Positions 25,508 through 32,926 of a stretch of 64,000 nt of DNA are shown one piece after another. The position numbers and the translations under genes are program-made. Source of the DNA: Acinetobacter seifertii (GTDB lineage Bacteria; Pseudomonadota; Gammaproteobacteria; Pseudomonadales; Moraxellaceae); contig NZ_KB851200.1 in the NCBI RefSeq assembly GCF_000368065.1, positions 923,204-987,203 of the forward strand. Direction: 5' to 3'. The number at the start of each line of letters is the position of its first letter. Positions within the stretch are counted from its first letter, which is position 1. The notes below the pieces were generated by a model. It saw nothing but the letters and a program-made list of their open reading frames with translations. It was not told the DNA's origin and searched no databases.

Positions 25508-27601
25508 CTAATTCATAGAATAGTGGCTTTCTATATAAGCCTGACCTTGTTTAAGAATAGATATAACCTGATTCGCATCAATAGCTTGTTCAAATAAGAA
25601 ACCTTGTCCAATGTTATATCCGAACTGGAGCAGTAACTCTTGTTGTTCTGGTGTTTCAATACCTTCTGCTATTAGCCTAAGGGAAAGATTAGGTGCAAGT
25701 AAGCCGATTGCTTGGACGATTGCATAAATTGATGGGTCATGTTGCATCTTTTGTATAAAGCTACAATCGACTTTTAGGCAATCAATTGGATAGTCTCGTA
25801 TATGCGTTAGAGAAGAAGATCCTGTTCCGAAATCATCTAAAGCAATGCGTACCCCATGTTGTTTTAGTTTATTGAGTGCACGAATAACATATTCAGAACC
25901 ACGATCACCAAGCATATGCTCAGTAACTTCTATTTCAATTAAATGTGTAGGAACTTCAAACTGATAAATCTTTTTTAATAGGCGTTCAGCGTAATTGTCT
26001 CTTAAAAATTCAACTGGCGCTGCATTTAGAGATACAGGAAGCGGCTGAAAACCTAATTTTATCCATTTAGCCATATCATGCAAAACTTGATGTTGCATGA
26101 TTTCACCAATTTTACTCGCTAAATCATAATCTTTAAAAGCTTCAGCAATCTGGGAGGGTAATCCTGTTTGAGCTGATGTTGTGTGCCAACGTAATAATGC
26201 TTCAAATCCTAGGACAGCATGAGTTTTTAAATCAACTTTGGGTTGATAGTAAGGTTGGATGGTATGGTGACGAATAAGCTGCCGAGCAATGTTAAGCTGA
26301 GATGCGATTGCTTCGGTTAATTGCATCATACTGGGGTTATACATACGTATACCACCACGACCTCGAGCTTTTAAGTCATGTAATGCCATGTCTGCACAGC
26401 TTAATAAACTCGACTGATCAACAGCATCTTGCGGGTAAATGGCACAGCCGATACTCATTCCACCGTTGAGCACATTGCCAGCATATGTAATAGGGTGATT
26501 GAGTTGTTGAAGTAATACTTCAGCGATACCTCGAATATCATCTTCATCTTTTAAATGACTAATAATGACCGCAAATTCGTCTCCACCTAATCTAGCAACA
26601 ATACATCTTTCATGATCTACGCACTGATTAAAACGTTTCGATAGAATTTTTAGCAAGTGATCACCAGCACTATGACCTATAGTGTCATTAATGTGTTTGA
26701 AATGATCTAAATCAATTAAAAGTAACCCTACGCTGGTTTGAGTTTCTCGTGAGTAGGCTAGGGTACGTTTTAGTTGAAGCTTAAATGAGCGTCGGTTAAA
26801 TAATCCGGTAAGTTCATCACGCTCACTAATATCTCTTAATCGGTTTTCAGTAATATGTTGCTGAGTAACGTTCCGAGAAACACACAATATTTGAATAATT
26901 TCGCCGTTTGTATGTTGGATTGGGGTAAGTATATTGTCCCAATGTTCAGGATCCTGATTGGGTAAAGAACTCATGCCAGCGAATCGAGCTACTTTACCTT
27001 GTAAGGCTTTTTTTAAAGCAACTCTTCCACGTTTACGTATATGAGGCGGTAAAAGGTCTAACCATGGCATTCCAAATTTTTTTTCATTTTCAGGCACGCC
27101 TAGAGCAACGCATCCTGATTTATTCATATGAGAGACTGTGCCATCTGTATTTAAAACTTTAATACAATCGACACTGATATCAAGCATTTGATTTTGTATA
27201 TCAATATCTTTACGTAAGTTTTGTTGTTCTTGAATGTCTTGATCAATATCTAAAAAACTAATAAACCATTCATTTTTAGGCAAAGATTCATGATATTTTG
27301 ACAATTGAATTGAAAGCTTACACCATCGATAGTCATGGCTTTTATGTAAAAGACGACATTTAAATTCGATTCTTGATAGGAGTCTTATAGCATCTAACCA
27401 TTTGTTTTTAACTTCTTCTAAATCGGCAGGGTACACGAAATCTAGCCATTGTTGAGATAATGGGGGAGAAGTATCGTGCCAGTATTTTGTACACTCCGTA
27501 TTGCAATATAAAATTAAGCCTTTTTCATCACTAACCCATGTCGGTAGAGGAATCTGCTCAACAATAAAATGCTTTTGGGTAGTGTTCGACATTGAAGTCA
27601 T
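25508..27601 (-). CDS. PAS-PAS-GGDEF-EAL signalling protein
   Basis: Predicted cyclic-di-GMP enzyme of 697 residues without membrane segments. Two PAS sensor domains fill about residues 10-120 and 130-255. The GGDEF domain has an intact active site (VARLGGDEFAVIIS, about 340) but no RxxD inhibitory site just before it. The EAL domain has ALLRWH after FE (about 468), VSLNAAPVEF, IEVTEHML, DDFGTGSSSL and AEGIETPEQQ, so the metal and catalytic acidic residues are present. It could both make and degrade the messenger; the net direction cannot be read from sequence. Transcribed alone. Confidence 0.92.
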   Translation of the reverse strand: MTSMSNTTQKHFIVEQIPLPTWVSDEKGLILYCNTECTKYWHDTSPPLSQQWLDFVYPADLEEVKNKWLDAIRLLSRIEFKCRLLHKSHDYRWCKLSIQLSKYHESLPKNEWFISFLDIDQDIQEQQNLRKDIDIQNQMLDISVDCIKVLNTDGTVSHMNKSGCVALGVPENEKKFGMPWLDLLPPHIRKRGRVALKKALQGKVARFAGMSSLPNQDPEHWDNILTPIQHTNGEIIQILCVSRNVTQQHITENRLRDISERDELTGLFNRRSFKLQLKRTLAYSRETQTSVGLLLIDLDHFKHINDTIGHSAGDHLLKILSKRFNQCVDHERCIVARLGGDEFAVIISHLKDEDDIRGIAEVLLQQLNHPITYAGNVLNGGMSIGCAIYPQDAVDQSSLLSCADMALHDLKARGRGGIRMYNPSMMQLTEAIASQLNIARQLIRHHTIQPYYQPKVDLKTHAVLGFEALLRWHTTSAQTGLPSQIAEAFKDYDLASKIGEIMQHQVLHDMAKWIKLGFQPLPVSLNAAPVEFLRDNYAERLLKKIYQFEVPTHLIEIEVTEHMLGDRGSEYVIRALNKLKQHGVRIALDDFGTGSSSLTHIRDYPIDCLKVDCSFIQKMQHDPSIYAIVQAIGLLAPNLSLRLIAEGIETPEQQELLLQFGYNIGQGFLFEQAIDANQVISILKQGQAYIESHYSMN

Positions 27602-28055
27602 AACATGCCTAAAAATTGCTGAAGAATTAAACTATTTATAAACTGTATTGTAATAGTTGTGTCGTCAGCACAAAAGCTATAAAAACTCGACATTTGGTGT
27701 TTTTTTGAGCTTAAATAAATATTTTTCTAAAAATATAATTGTAATTACTCATGTATGCGTATGTTATTTATTAATTTTTAATTCTATTTAGGTTGCTAAA
27801 AATAGAGTTTTAACTTTAAAAAATTATGCTTATTTTTGTAAAAAAATTGTTATAAACAGTTGTTTATATATTAGAAAAAAGAAGAGATTATGGAGATATA
27901 TAAATGAGATAAAATATTTTTTAAGGCGCAAGTTAGGTTAGATTCAATATTTTACTTAAAAAAATTTATATAAATAATTAATTTAAATTATTAAGTACAA
28001 ATACAATAACTACTATTAAGTTTACAAAAGTAACATAAAATAAGGCCTTATATTA
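27602..28055. other. Very AT-rich intergenic region with an operator-like inverted repeat
   Basis: No gene seen. At 27851-27868 is an inverted repeat TATAAACA-GT-TGTTTATA, the size of a dimeric repressor site, about 250 bases upstream of the GGDEF-EAL gene. The rest is low-complexity AT DNA. Confidence 0.45.
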
Positions 28056-28143
28056 TCGTAGAATTCTTTTTGTCGAAAAGGATATATACATCCTTTTTGT
28101 GCATTTTATAGCCTACATTTTCCCCAAGATGTAGGTTTTTTTT
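28056..28143 (+). ncRNA. Small-RNA candidate B, same 3' module as candidate A
   Basis: Two hairpins in a row: AAAAGGAT/ATCCTTTT (28076-28097) and CCTACAT/ATGTAGG (28112-28118, 28129-28135) followed by eight T. The sequence between, TTTTATAG before the stem and CCCCAAGAT in the loop, is shared with 21962-21990. The -10-like TATTAT at 28051-28056 sets an approximate start, but no good -35 was found, so the 5' end is uncertain. Confidence 0.55.
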
Positions 28144-28190
28144 ATGCCATAATTTTATCATGTTACTGTTTATTAACTTTTAAATTATAT

Positions 28191-28214
28191 AAAAAAAGCC
28201 ATGATGGCTTTTTA
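28191..28214 (-). terminator. Terminator overlapping the stop of the 71-residue gene
   Basis: AAAAAAGCCAT/ATGGCTTTTTA hairpin. It overlaps the TAA at 28212, and the minus strand ends in a run of T. Confidence 0.8.
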
Positions 28215-28427
28215 TACGGTTTCTGGTTTTTTCAATTGTTGTTGAATATAAAGGTTCATATAATACTGCTCTATATAGTCATCAGCATAATTGTTAGCTA
28301 AAGTTTTTGTAGCTACCTGTTCATGCTTATTATAACAATTAGTTTCTAAATCCTTCTCAAGTACCCACCATTGACGGTTAATACGACGTACCTGAAACTT
28401 ATCACTTTTATATTTTCTTTTAGCCAT
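28212..28427 (-). CDS. Uncharacterised small basic protein, 71 residues
   Basis: Not recognised. MAKRKYKSDKFQVRRINRQW followed by WVLEKDLETNCYNKHEQVATK and a Tyr-rich helix (NNYADDYIEQYYMNLYIQQQ). A strongly basic N terminus and no membrane segment would fit a nucleic-acid-binding or adaptor protein, but nothing more can be said. TGGA precedes the ATG at short spacing, and a terminator overlaps the stop, which supports a real gene. It faces candidate RNA B tail to tail. Confidence 0.6.
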   Translation of the reverse strand: MAKRKYKSDKFQVRRINRQWWVLEKDLETNCYNKHEQVATKTLANNYADDYIEQYYMNLYIQQQLKKPETV

Positions 28428-28555
28428 TTTTCCAAAAATTACGATGTAGATAATAGAAGAGAGTTTCTACTGGAGTTGAAAGAACAAGTCAACACGCATA
28501 GTGTTTAATTGACTAATTTATGAAATTTAAGTTTCTAGTCATGGTCAATAAATGT

Positions 28556-28584
28556 AAAAAAGCCCTCATAAGAGGGCTTTAAAA
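28556..28584 (-). terminator. Terminator of the MarR-family gene
   Basis: AAAAAAGCCCTC, four-base loop, GAGGGCTTT; on the minus strand it ends in GGGCTTTTTT. Confidence 0.9.
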
Positions 28585-28606
28585 TTCAGTAAATTATAGA
28601 AAGTAA

Positions 28607-29071
28607 TTAACGAGATAGATTCTTTAAAAGCATTTTTAAGCTTTCCATCATTTTTTCTAACTGTAGAGGGGTAATACCTTCAAATGATTGCTCAAGTACT
28701 ACGCTGGTTAGATCATTAATTTTATTAATCATTTCAGTACCACGTTCAGTAAGATATACGCGTGTAATACGACCATCTGTTTGGCAAGAATATGTTTCAA
28801 CTAAACCTTCATCTTTTAAGCGATAAACAATTTTAGTTGTAGTCGACATCTTTGAAATAATCATGTCAGATAGCTCAGACACGCTAGCGTGAGGTTTACT
28901 ACTTAGCGCAAGCATAATGCGTCTACGTGAGTTATCTAAGCCATATTTTTTAAGGGCATTATCAATATTTTGAACATATTGAGCATGGACCTGAGTAATC
29001 CAATAATATGGAAAATCTTCAAGAGTGAAAGATTCTGTTGTAGGTAAAAAACGCGCATACTTCTTTGTCAT
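28607..29071 (-). CDS. MarR-family transcriptional regulator
   Basis: Winged-helix repressor of 154 residues. Dimer helix DFPYYWITQVHAQYVQNIDN, recognition region VSELSDMIISKMSTTTKIVY, wing RLKDEGLVETYSCQTDGRIT with RVYLTERG, and a C-terminal helix pair. The start at 29071 was chosen for GGGGAAAAG directly upstream; the upstream 24 codons look like leader. No adjacent target gene is obvious: the neighbours are a small unknown gene and a 600-base gap. The ligand is unknown. Confidence 0.85.
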   Translation of the reverse strand: MTKKYARFLPTTESFTLEDFPYYWITQVHAQYVQNIDNALKKYGLDNSRRRIMLALSSKPHASVSELSDMIISKMSTTTKIVYRLKDEGLVETYSCQTDGRITRVYLTERGTEMINKINDLTSVVLEQSFEGITPLQLEKMMESLKMLLKNLSR

Positions 29072-29630
29072 TGACTTTTCCCCATACCTTGGTGGATCGC
29101 ATTTTATGAAACTAATCTTAATAGTTGAAAAATATAGTTTCACTAAGCAAGTTATATCAGGACTTTAGGTCGTGAGCAAAATTTATATTGTTTGATTTAA
29201 CAAGGACAAACTATAAATTTTACTAATCTGATAAAACTTATTTCTTACCGTTGATTTGAACTTGGCTGCTCGCTTGTTCGTAAAATGAGCGATATCTCTT
29301 TGCCAGAGAATCCTAGAAAAAAAAATTTGTTTTGAACGTGACATTTCTCTAAATATTTTTTGTCTACAAAGTCATAACCATAAAAAATAAATGCATTTAA
29401 TAAAGAAATATTTAATATAATCAAATAATTATTCTATATTTGCGGCTAAAAAATTTACCAGACATTTAACATTATTCATTCACTAACTTAACTAAATAAA
29501 AAAATATCTTCATAAATAGTTGATTATTAATTAATTTAATTTTTATTATATTTTAAAGGTTTTAACTTTTTTGATTAATTATTTTAACTTGAATATTAGA
29601 TTAATTTTTTGACAATTAAGTTTTGTTTCA
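29072..29630. other. AT-rich intergenic region, nothing supported
   Basis: About 560 bases of very AT-rich DNA between divergent genes. I found no gene, tRNA or strong hairpin. Promoters for the MarR gene (minus) and the lipoprotein gene (plus) must lie here. Confidence 0.5.
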
Positions 29631-29660
29631 TTGTTGTTTTTTTGTTTATTTTTGGTATAG
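29631..29660 (+). promoter_or_regulatory. Putative promoter of the PEGA-type lipoprotein
   Basis: TTGTTG at 29631-29636 and TATAGT at 29655-29660 with an 18-base spacer; leader of about 32 bases. Confidence 0.45.
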
Positions 29661-29698
29661 TGCGCGTTCAAATTAGCAATGAAAATTTTTGCGTATTC

Positions 29699-30208
29699 AT
29701 GATGAAAAAAATATTAGTCAGTTCAATATTAGCTTTCACTATCGGTTTGAATGGCTGTGCGAGTATCATAACTGGCCCTTCACAGATCGTTACGTTTACG
29801 AGTGTGCCTGAATCAGCATCTATAGAGATAAAAAACAGAAAAGGTGTGAAAATACATACTGGTCAAACACCTGTTACGGTTAGTTTGAAAAAGGGAGCTG
29901 GATACTTTAAGCCTGAAAAATACGAAATAACATTCAGTAAAGCTGGTTATCAAACTAAAACCGTAGAAGTAACTGGAACATTAAGTGGGTGGTATTTAGG
30001 TAACATTCTTTTTGGTGGCTTAATTGGAATTTTAATTGTCGACCCATTTACTGGCGCAATGTTTAGGCTAGCTCCTAAAGACGTAAATGCAGTTTTAGAA
30101 GCTCAAAACTTGAAAGATGAGTCTAACCAAAAACCAACTCTTGCAGTGGTATTAGCCCAAGATCTTCCAGAAGAAATTATGGCGCGAGCAGTTCAAATTC
30201 AACATTAA
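29699..30208 (+). CDS. PEGA-domain-like lipoprotein
   Basis: About 169 residues. MMKKILVSSILAFTIGLNGC is a lipoprotein signal with lipobox LNGC. The next part (VTFTSVPESASIEIKNRKG ... TGQTPVTVSLKKGAG ... YEITFSKAGYQTKTVEV) has the PEGA pattern of a short beta-sandwich. A Gly-rich hydrophobic hairpin follows (GWYLGNILFGGLIGILIVDP, FTGAMFRLAP). That arrangement resembles small envelope lipoproteins of unknown role. Two adjacent ATGs (29699 and 29702) fit; the ORF upstream of them is an unlikely extension. The ribosome site is weak. Confidence 0.75.
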   Translation: MMKKILVSSILAFTIGLNGCASIITGPSQIVTFTSVPESASIEIKNRKGVKIHTGQTPVTVSLKKGAGYFKPEKYEITFSKAGYQTKTVEVTGTLSGWYLGNILFGGLIGILIVDPFTGAMFRLAPKDVNAVLEAQNLKDESNQKPTLAVVLAQDLPEEIMARAVQIQH

Positions 30209-30223
30209 AAATTAGCTAGTAAT

Positions 30224-30254
30224 AAAAAGGGAGAATTAATATTCTCCCTTTTTA
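30224..30254. terminator. Bidirectional terminator, lipoprotein/fruA
   Basis: AAAAAGGGAGAAT, TAAT loop, ATTCTCCCTTTTT: symmetrical hairpin between convergent genes. Confidence 0.93.
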
Positions 30255-30259
30255 TTAAC

Positions 30260-31978
30260 TTATGAGTTTGTTAATAGTTTTTCTTCTTGGTTCCTTTTTA
30301 GGATGGCATAACTTACACCTGTTACGATGCTTCCAGCTGCAATTGCTGCTAGATATAACCAAGCATGATTAATTGCATTTGGAATTAGAAGTACAAATAC
30401 ACCGCCGTGTGGGGTAACGAGTTCACAGTGAAATAAAGCAACCAGTGCTCCAGTTACTGCGCCACCTAAAATACAAGTTGGAATAACACGCATTGGGTCT
30501 TTTGCTGCAAATGGGATTGCACCTTCTGAAATAAAGCATAAACCAAGCACGAAAGCAGCTTTGCCAGCATCTTTCTCGCCTGTACTAAATTTATTTCTAG
30601 CGAGGAAGGTTGCAATTGCCATACCTATTGCAGGAACCATACCACCTGCCATAGTGGCTGCCATTGGCATATAGGTATTGGTTGTAAGTAAACCAACCGT
30701 AAAAGCATAAGCTGCTTTGTTAATTGGGCCACCTAAATCAATACACATCATACTTGCCAGAATAATTCCCATTAATATGGCATTTGTGGTGCCCATGTTA
30801 TTGAGGAAATCTTTCATTAACTCAAAAATATGTGCTACAGGTTGGCCAACCACATAGAACATAATGAGACCAACAAATAACGTTCCTAATAATGGAATAA
30901 TTAAAATAGGTTTAAGAGACTCTAAGCTAGTTGGTAGTTTAAGTTTTTTAGCAATAAATAATGCGATATAACCAGCAAGGAAGCCAGAAACAATGCCTCC
31001 TAAAAAGCCCGCTTGTAGCTGTGCAGCTAATAATCCACCAATTAAACCAGGGGCAAGACCAGGACGGTCTGCTATGGAATATGCAATGTAACCTGATAGC
31101 ATCGGTACCATCAGCATAAATGCTGCTGCACCAATCTGTTTTAATATAGCTGGTAGGCTACCAGCTTGTTCTGCTGCATTCAGGCCAAAACATAAAGAAA
31201 GTGCAATTAACAGACCACCTGCAACAACCATAGGTAGCATATAAGAAACACCAGTTAATAAGTGTTTATATACTCCAACTTTTTCAGTTTTCTCTTTATT
31301 TTCCGTTTTAGCTTGTTGTTTACCTTGTTCTAAAACTTGTGCATTTACAATTGCTTCGGCAAAAGCCTTGTCAGTTTGTTTTAATGCAAAGCCAGTACTG
31401 CATCGATAAACACGTTTGCCTACAAAGCGGTCTGTATTGACTTCAATGTCAGTTGCAAGAATAACAATATCAGCATCCTCAATCGTTTGAGCTGACAAAA
31501 TATTCTTCGCACCCACTGAACCTTGAGTTTCTACATCGATTTGATATCCAAGTCTCTCTGCACCTTGCTGTAACGCTTCGGCTGCCATAAATGTATGGGC
31601 AACTCCGGTTGGGCAAGCAGTAATTGCAACAAAGTGAGTTGCTGCATTTGAAGTCTGTTTAGGTTTTTGAACCCATTCATTCGTTGGTTTCGAGTGTTCA
31701 AGTGCTGTTAAAAATGCTTTATCTGCATCTTCTTTAATATCTTCAATAGAAACTAGAGATAAAGTACTTTGACCAAAAATATTTAAGTTTTTAGGCTCTT
31801 GCCCAATAATAATCACATGATTAAAGTCATCACTTGATTCAAATTCATCGAGTGAAATAATACTGTGTTTATAGCCATGTTGTGTTGCGACTAAAGCAAG
31901 TTTACGAGCTAAAATCAAAGCATTGACTTGCTGTTGCGGACTATTCGTGACAAATAATAAATGTTTAGCAGTTTGCAT
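30260..31978 (-). CDS. fruA: Fructose PTS transporter FruA (EIIB'-EIIB-EIIC)
   Basis: Takes up fructose and phosphorylates it to fructose 1-phosphate. Domain order: a degenerate IIB' domain (about residues 1-100), a IIB domain with the phosphorylated Cys in AITACPTGVAHTFMAAEALQ (about Cys122), and a IIC membrane domain (about 235-570). The IIC part contains MVPMLSGYIAYSIADRPGLAPG, DLGGPINKAAYAF and ISEGAIPFAAKDPMRVIP. ATG 31978 overlaps the fruK stop; a GTG three codons earlier is possible. About 572 residues, like E. coli FruA. Receives phosphate from the fused FruB encoded upstream. Confidence 0.94.
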   Translation of the reverse strand: MQTAKHLLFVTNSPQQQVNALILARKLALVATQHGYKHSIISLDEFESSDDFNHVIIIGQEPKNLNIFGQSTLSLVSIEDIKEDADKAFLTALEHSKPTNEWVQKPKQTSNAATHFVAITACPTGVAHTFMAAEALQQGAERLGYQIDVETQGSVGAKNILSAQTIEDADIVILATDIEVNTDRFVGKRVYRCSTGFALKQTDKAFAEAIVNAQVLEQGKQQAKTENKEKTEKVGVYKHLLTGVSYMLPMVVAGGLLIALSLCFGLNAAEQAGSLPAILKQIGAAAFMLMVPMLSGYIAYSIADRPGLAPGLIGGLLAAQLQAGFLGGIVSGFLAGYIALFIAKKLKLPTSLESLKPILIIPLLGTLFVGLIMFYVVGQPVAHIFELMKDFLNNMGTTNAILMGIILASMMCIDLGGPINKAAYAFTVGLLTTNTYMPMAATMAGGMVPAIGMAIATFLARNKFSTGEKDAGKAAFVLGLCFISEGAIPFAAKDPMRVIPTCILGGAVTGALVALFHCELVTPHGGVFVLLIPNAINHAWLYLAAIAAGSIVTGVSYAILKRNQEEKLLTNS

Positions 31979-32912
31979 CAGATTCACTCAATGAATTGAT
32001 AGTAGTTTGTGCTTTTAATTGGTCTAGAACTTCTGGATTAGGAATTCGAAAACCAATTTGTGTTACAGCATGGCTTGCAATTGCTGTCGCAGTTTTTAAA
32101 GTTTCTTCAGGAGAAAGTTGGCTTACAAGTCCGTGAATCATACCTGCTAAGAGGGAGTCACCAGCACCGACTGTACTTTTTACAATAACTTTCGGTGCTT
32201 GAGCATGTAGAGGGTGTGAGGCATGCAGCCAATTTACGCCACCTTCACCCATTGAAATAACCACATGCTCAATATCGCTTAAGCTGTCAAAAAGTTTTCT
32301 TTGTTCAGCATAGCTTGTTGCAGGACGTTGATAACTTTCTAAGAGCTCATCAGTATTAGGTTTGATCATCCAAGGTTGACATGCAATTGCGGCAACCAAA
32401 GCTTTACCGCTGGTATCTAATGCAACTTTTTTATTCTGTTTTTTGATTAGTTGAATAAGTTGTTGTAACTCATCAATACTAAAACCTTGGGGTAGGCTAC
32501 CAGCTATTGCAACCACCTCAACTTGGGGTAATAGAGATTCAATCTTATTAAATAGGCTTTGTTTGTTTGTTTCAGAAACAAAGAAACCTTTCCCATTTAA
32601 ATCGGTCATCTGCCCAGACTGCTCAGCAATTTTTATATTTTGACGTGTTTCGCCATCAATATAAATAAATTCTGATTGAAATTGAGCTTGGGCAAAATGT
32701 GTATCGAAAATTTGTCGATTACGTTCGCCTAAAAAACCAGTTACGATGACATCGTGACCTAAGTCTTTTAATACTTGAGCAACATTAAGGCCTTTACCAG
32801 CCGCATGAATTTCTACCGACTCTTGTCGGTTCACTTCACCTACCTGTAACTCATTTAGTTGGATGGTTACATCAATTGCAGGGTTTAAAGTAACTGTTAA
32901 AATTTTAGCCAT
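31965..32912 (-). CDS. fruK: 1-phosphofructokinase
   Basis: ATP-dependent phosphorylation of fructose 1-phosphate to fructose 1,6-bisphosphate. PfkB/ribokinase fold, 315 residues. LTVTLNPAIDVTIQL and HAAGKGLNVAQVLKDLG (substrate site) at the N terminus, IAGSLPQGFS in the middle, and STVGAGDSLLAGMIHGL with the catalytic Asp. The start at 32912 has GGGA seven bases ahead; an upstream TTG codon overlaps that site. Middle gene of fruB-fruK-fruA; its end overlaps fruA by 14 bases. Confidence 0.95.
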   Translation of the reverse strand: MAKILTVTLNPAIDVTIQLNELQVGEVNRQESVEIHAAGKGLNVAQVLKDLGHDVIVTGFLGERNRQIFDTHFAQAQFQSEFIYIDGETRQNIKIAEQSGQMTDLNGKGFFVSETNKQSLFNKIESLLPQVEVVAIAGSLPQGFSIDELQQLIQLIKKQNKKVALDTSGKALVAAIACQPWMIKPNTDELLESYQRPATSYAEQRKLFDSLSDIEHVVISMGEGGVNWLHASHPLHAQAPKVIVKSTVGAGDSLLAGMIHGLVSQLSPEETLKTATAIASHAVTQIGFRIPNPEVLDQLKAQTTINSLSESDANC

Positions 32913-32926
32913 TACTATTCCCAATT

